In this document: positions 4,580 to 7,075 of the stretch, in pieces
Layout of the letters: every line of letters starts with the position of its first letter
How positions within the stretch are numbered: position 1 is the stretch's first letter
Assembly (NCBI GenBank): GCA_020024215.1
Contig: JAHHUC010000083.1
Span: forward strand, 1 to 7,075
Length of the DNA: 7,075 bases
Reading direction: 5' to 3'
Source: Oscillospiraceae bacterium
GTDB lineage: Bacteria > Bacillota > Clostridia > Oscillospirales > Ruminococcaceae
Translations under genes and position numbers: made by a program
Notes under the pieces: model-generated
What the model was told of the DNA's origin: nothing
Seen by the model: the letters and a program-made list of their open reading frames with translations, nothing else
Database searches by the model: none

Positions 4580-5209
4580 ATGTCCGCAACGCTTTTAGAG
4601 CTATTGGAAAATAAAAATACAAATGAAAAGGGAAAAAGCCTTTTGCAGCTTGTGGATTCCTACACTGTGATAGATCTTGAAACCACAGGGCTTAACCCAA
4701 AAACAGATGAGATAATTGAAATAGGCGCCGTAAAGGTTGTGGATAACCTGATAGTTAAAAGCTTTCAAAGCCTTGTAAGGCCCACTGTGCCCATAAGCGA
4801 ATTTATAACCTCGCTTACAAAGATAGATAACCGGATGGTAAAGGATGCCCCTGTCTTAAAGGATATCTTAGGCAGGCTTTTGGTGTTTATAGGAGATGAC
4901 ATCGTGGTTGGCCACAATGTCAATTTTGATGTTAATTTCATCATAGCCGGTTCATTAAGGTGCTTTAAAAGAGGCTTTCCCAATGATTTTATCGACACCA
5001 TGAGAATAAGCAGAAGGCTCTATCCAAAGGAAAAGCACCACAGGCTCTGCGATTTGGAGGAAAGGTTCTCTCTTTGCAATGAGAATGCCCACAGGGCACT
5101 TTCGGATGTTATGTTGACAAAAGAGTGCTATGACCATATGAAAGAATATGTGGAAAATTCCGGCATCAGCCTTTTGGAGCTTATGCACCAAAACAAGTCT
5201 CAGGAATAA
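4580..5209 (+). CDS. DnaQ-like DEDDh 3'-5' exonuclease (Pol III epsilon/PolC-proofreading type)
   Basis: A stand-alone exonuclease of the DnaQ/RNase T superfamily, 209 residues, removing 3' nucleotides with two metal ions. All catalytic residues are visible: Exo I Asp32 and Glu34 in VIDLETTGLNP, Exo II Asp117 in GHNVNFDVNF, and Exo III His171 and Asp176 in HRALSDVMLT, which makes it the DEDDh subclass. EIGAVKV (47-53) and LTKIDNRMV (79-87) are also typical of the epsilon/PolC exonuclease branch. About 25 residues (LLELLENKNTNEKGKSLLQL) precede the fold, longer than usual. It has no helicase, polymerase or GIY-YIG domain. The ATG follows AAGGAGG by 5 nt. In PolC-using Bacillota such proteins are extra to the replicative proofreader; repair or general 3'-end trimming is likely but not shown. 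Gene name left open because several paralogues share this signature. Confidence 0.9.
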   Translation: MSATLLELLENKNTNEKGKSLLQLVDSYTVIDLETTGLNPKTDEIIEIGAVKVVDNLIVKSFQSLVRPTVPISEFITSLTKIDNRMVKDAPVLKDILGRLLVFIGDDIVVGHNVNFDVNFIIAGSLRCFKRGFPNDFIDTMRISRRLYPKEKHHRLCDLEERFSLCNENAHRALSDVMLTKECYDHMKEYVENSGISLLELMHQNKSQE

Positions 5210-5228
5210 AAAATCATGTTTGATTTTT
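5209..5228 (+). terminator. AT-rich terminator of the exonuclease gene
   Basis: AAAAATCA (5209-5216), loop TGTT, TGATTTTT (5221-5228): perfect 8-bp stem overlapping the stop codon's last base and ending in Ts. Only one G-C pair, so termination may be inefficient. Confidence 0.5.
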
Positions 5229-5252
5229 AGTTCTTTTATAGTTCACTCTTTA

Positions 5253-5282
5253 TTGCGTTTTTTTTAAAAAATCAGCTATATT
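5253..5282 (+). promoter_or_regulatory. Candidate promoter of the transglutaminase-like gene
   Basis: TTGCGT (5253-5258), 18-bp spacer, TATATT (5277-5282). A moderate match; it would give a leader of about 100 nt before the ATG at 5390. Between them lies only an AT-rich stretch with no clear structure. Confidence 0.4.
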
Positions 5283-5389
5283 ATTATATGAAAGAAATAT
5301 TTGGGCTTTTAAGAAAATTTATCCCGTCGGGCAACAATTTTTATAAATTACAGCACTTATATATCAAATGGAATGTAGGAGGTAAAGAT

Positions 5390-6889
5390 ATGAAAAGAGT
5401 TTTATCGGCGCTTTTGTGCCTTGTCACTCTGATGTCTTTTGTAAATACAGCTGCATTGGCATCAGAGGGTAAGCCGGTGCAGTCTTTAAAAGAAGTAAAC
5501 GAGCTTAACGGAGTATGGGAGGGAAGTCTGCCGGTTTTTCTTGACAACGGCACCTACTTCAACGATATCGTCACCATAAATATTGATGAAAGTGCCTCTG
5601 TGCCTGTGCGTCTTAAGATAACATCGCTGGATTTGCAGACGGTGTATGTTGCGCCGAGGGCATATCAGATGTATAACAAGGTGCTTAATTTTGAGCTTTA
5701 TGATGACAGCTGGTATTCTGTGGCTGAGCTTAAGCTGACAGCTCCTGACACCATGCAGGGAAGCTATTCTCAGAAAAAACACAAAATGCCCATAGAATTC
5801 AGAAAAATTTCCTCCACACCCATAGAGGAAAAGAATATGAAAACACAGTTCCTGTTTGATGGAGAAACAGCTGAGCACTGGCTCGATGAGCTGAAAAAAT
5901 ATCAGAAATATGAATCCAAGGGAAAGGATCTGTCCTTTACTTATTCTCTCAACGAGTCGGATAAAATTCAGCCCATAATAGATCTCTACGGACTTGATAA
6001 GCTTGCAGAGGCAAAAAGTGACATTGAAATAATGCAGATGGTTATGAAAATTGTAAATGACAATTTTGACCATAACGGAAATGTTGCCATTACAGATAAA
6101 ACCGATCCTCTCACAGTTATTGCCCTTCACAATGAAAAGGGCGGAATAGAGTGCAGAGGTCTTGCCATTATACTTTCTGAAATGCTGAGAGCATGCAAAA
6201 TTGAAGCAAAGCCCATCATGTGCATATCGTCAAAGGAGCCGGCAGAATGCCATGTAGTTGTTCACGCCTATTCTCCGTCGTTGAATCAGTGGATAATGAT
6301 AGATCCCACATACAACCTTATGCTCAAGGATGAGTTCGGCAATTATGTGGATCTTCCCAGACTTCGTCAGGCACTTATAAACAATGAGCCGCTGCACGCA
6401 AATGATGAAGCAAATTATAACGGCGCACCCTTCTATATGCCCAGATACAGGGAATATATGACAAAAAATACATTCAGATTTGCCTCTGCAAAGGATTTTT
6501 ACTTTGGCAGCAAGATATTCCCGAATACAGATGTGAAAAATGATGCCAATGTTGAGGCTTCAAATATTTTCGGAAATGAATTCGGCGATACAACAAATCA
6601 GCTTACCGATGAAAAAAATCCTATATATATGCTGGTTCCCTCCGATTATAAGGTTCCGTTTGCAAATTCGAGAAAGGAAATTGTCACAACCGATGCAGAT
6701 GCATTTTGGGCACTTCCTGAAAGAAGCAAGGAAATTGCAGCCCAGCTTGCTGCACAAAAGGAGCTGGAGGCAAAAAAGAAGGCTGAAGAGCAGGCCGCTT
6801 TGAACAGTCAAGCCCCGGAAAATGCACAGCAGAGTTCTGCACAGCAAAGCTCCCCTTCACAGCCTGAGGAAAAAAGCAGCCAAAAGTAA
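5390..6889 (+). CDS. Secreted transglutaminase-like protein (Cys-His-Asp papain fold)
   Basis: A 499-residue exported protein. The start at 5390 is chosen because TAGGAGGT (5376-5383) sits 7 nt before it and a clean signal peptide begins there: KR, a hydrophobic core LSALLCLVTLMSFV, and a type I cleavage site ALA-SE after residue 24. The in-frame ATG at 5288 would add 34 residues that destroy this. Residues about 38-140 (LNGVWEGSLPVF to IEFRKIS) look like a beta-rich domain, possibly lipocalin-like. The transglutaminase core spans about 205-310, with Cys255 in GGIECRGLA, His292 in VVVHAYS and Asp305 in WIMIDPTYN as the triad. From 445 on, an Ala/Lys/Glu coiled-coil-like stretch passes into a Gln/Ser/Pro/Glu tail. 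The activity may be cross-linking, protease or amidase; substrate unknown. No LPXTG or membrane anchor is present, so it is probably released or wall-associated. Single gene, ended by a strong terminator. Confidence 0.85.
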   Translation: MKRVLSALLCLVTLMSFVNTAALASEGKPVQSLKEVNELNGVWEGSLPVFLDNGTYFNDIVTINIDESASVPVRLKITSLDLQTVYVAPRAYQMYNKVLNFELYDDSWYSVAELKLTAPDTMQGSYSQKKHKMPIEFRKISSTPIEEKNMKTQFLFDGETAEHWLDELKKYQKYESKGKDLSFTYSLNESDKIQPIIDLYGLDKLAEAKSDIEIMQMVMKIVNDNFDHNGNVAITDKTDPLTVIALHNEKGGIECRGLAIILSEMLRACKIEAKPIMCISSKEPAECHVVVHAYSPSLNQWIMIDPTYNLMLKDEFGNYVDLPRLRQALINNEPLHANDEANYNGAPFYMPRYREYMTKNTFRFASAKDFYFGSKIFPNTDVKNDANVEASNIFGNEFGDTTNQLTDEKNPIYMLVPSDYKVPFANSRKEIVTTDADAFWALPERSKEIAAQLAAQKELEAKKKAEEQAALNSQAPENAQQSSAQQSSPSQPEEKSSQK

Positions 6890-6907
6890 CCATATGAATT
6901 AACATTT

Positions 6908-6938
6908 AAAAGGCAGTTTGTTGATAACTGCCTTTTGC
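6908..6938 (+). terminator. Intrinsic terminator of the transglutaminase-like gene
   Basis: AAAAGGCAGTT (6908-6918) and AACTGCCTTTT (6926-6936) form a perfect 11-bp stem with a 7-nt loop, ending in a T-run, 18 bases after the stop codon. It could also act on the other strand because of the A-run. Confidence 0.92.
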
Positions 6939-7028
6939 TTATTATAGGGCAAATATGGCTTAAAAGGCTGTTTTACAGGTATAATTTGCCGCATAATCGG
7001 GAAAAATTAAAAAAGTAGGGAAAAACTG

Positions 7029-7057
7029 TTGACAAACATAAGATATAGAGTTATAAT
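7029..7057 (+). promoter_or_regulatory. Full-consensus SigA promoter for a gene beyond the right edge
   Basis: TTGACA (7029-7034), exactly 17 bp, TATAAT (7052-7057): a 12/12 match. It should drive strong transcription starting near 7064 into sequence outside the window. Upstream, GGCAAAT (6948-6954) and ATTTGCC (6984-6990) form a loose inverted repeat with a 29-nt loop, enclosing another TATAAT (6980-6985) that lacks a good -35. Confidence 0.85.
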
Positions 7058-7075
7058 AGCAAAGCTGTCTTGAGA

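Noticed and set aside
5288..5389. Upstream in-frame ATG (5288) as start of the transglutaminase-like gene
   Set aside because: There is no ribosome binding site before it, and the added 34 residues would bury a clear signal peptide. The ATG at 5390 has TAGGAGGT 7 nt upstream.
5486..6130. 214-residue minus-strand frame inside the transglutaminase-like gene
   Set aside because: Antisense shadow; the plus-strand gene has a signal peptide, catalytic triad and terminator.

Overview
This AT-rich window looks like the chromosome of a motile, Gram-positive anaerobe-type bacterium (Bacillota, probably class Clostridia). The signs are strong AGGAGG-type ribosome binding sites before nearly every gene, promoters with TTGACA/TATAAT boxes, a flagellin tail ending in PQSVLQLLQ, a clostridial-style LexA, and a very cysteine-rich small protein that may belong to the spore. 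No tRNA, rRNA, insertion sequence, phage gene or CRISPR array was seen.

Layout. 1-128 (+) is the C-terminal end of a flagellin gene, followed by a strong C(UUCG)G terminator. 129-806 has no gene but is full of structure: two hairpins, one of them a likely minus-strand terminator, a GC hairpin, and three regularly spaced 111-bp repeats with an identical 21-nt core and a shared predicted fold. 807-1991 (-) is a MalY/PatB-type C-S lyase (PLP enzyme), converging on flagellin. 1992-2277 is a divergent control region with a malY promoter and a lexA promoter overlapped by inverted repeats ending in TTGTCTCA. 2278-2883 (+) is lexA, followed 16 nt later by a 40-residue basic mini-protein (2900-3022) not in any family I recognise. 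3277-3636 (-) encodes a 119-residue protein with 22 Cys and 23 Asn; its ribosome binding site lies in a perfect 9-bp inverted repeat. 3687-4430 (-) is yaaA. 4580-5209 (+) is a stand-alone DEDDh 3'-5' exonuclease, divergent from yaaA. 5390-6889 (+) is a secreted transglutaminase-like protein with a strong terminator. The right edge carries a full-consensus promoter (7029-7057) for a gene outside the window.

How the genes relate. This is mostly separate short transcription units, not one pathway. lexA, the mini-protein downstream, yaaA (peroxide protection) and the exonuclease share a loose DNA-damage and oxidative-stress theme, but only lexA plus the mini-protein look co-transcribed. The observations most worth following are the triplicated structured repeat between flagellin and malY, the non-standard LexA operator candidates with the lexA-linked mini-protein, and the cysteine-rich gene with a potentially self-masking ribosome binding site.
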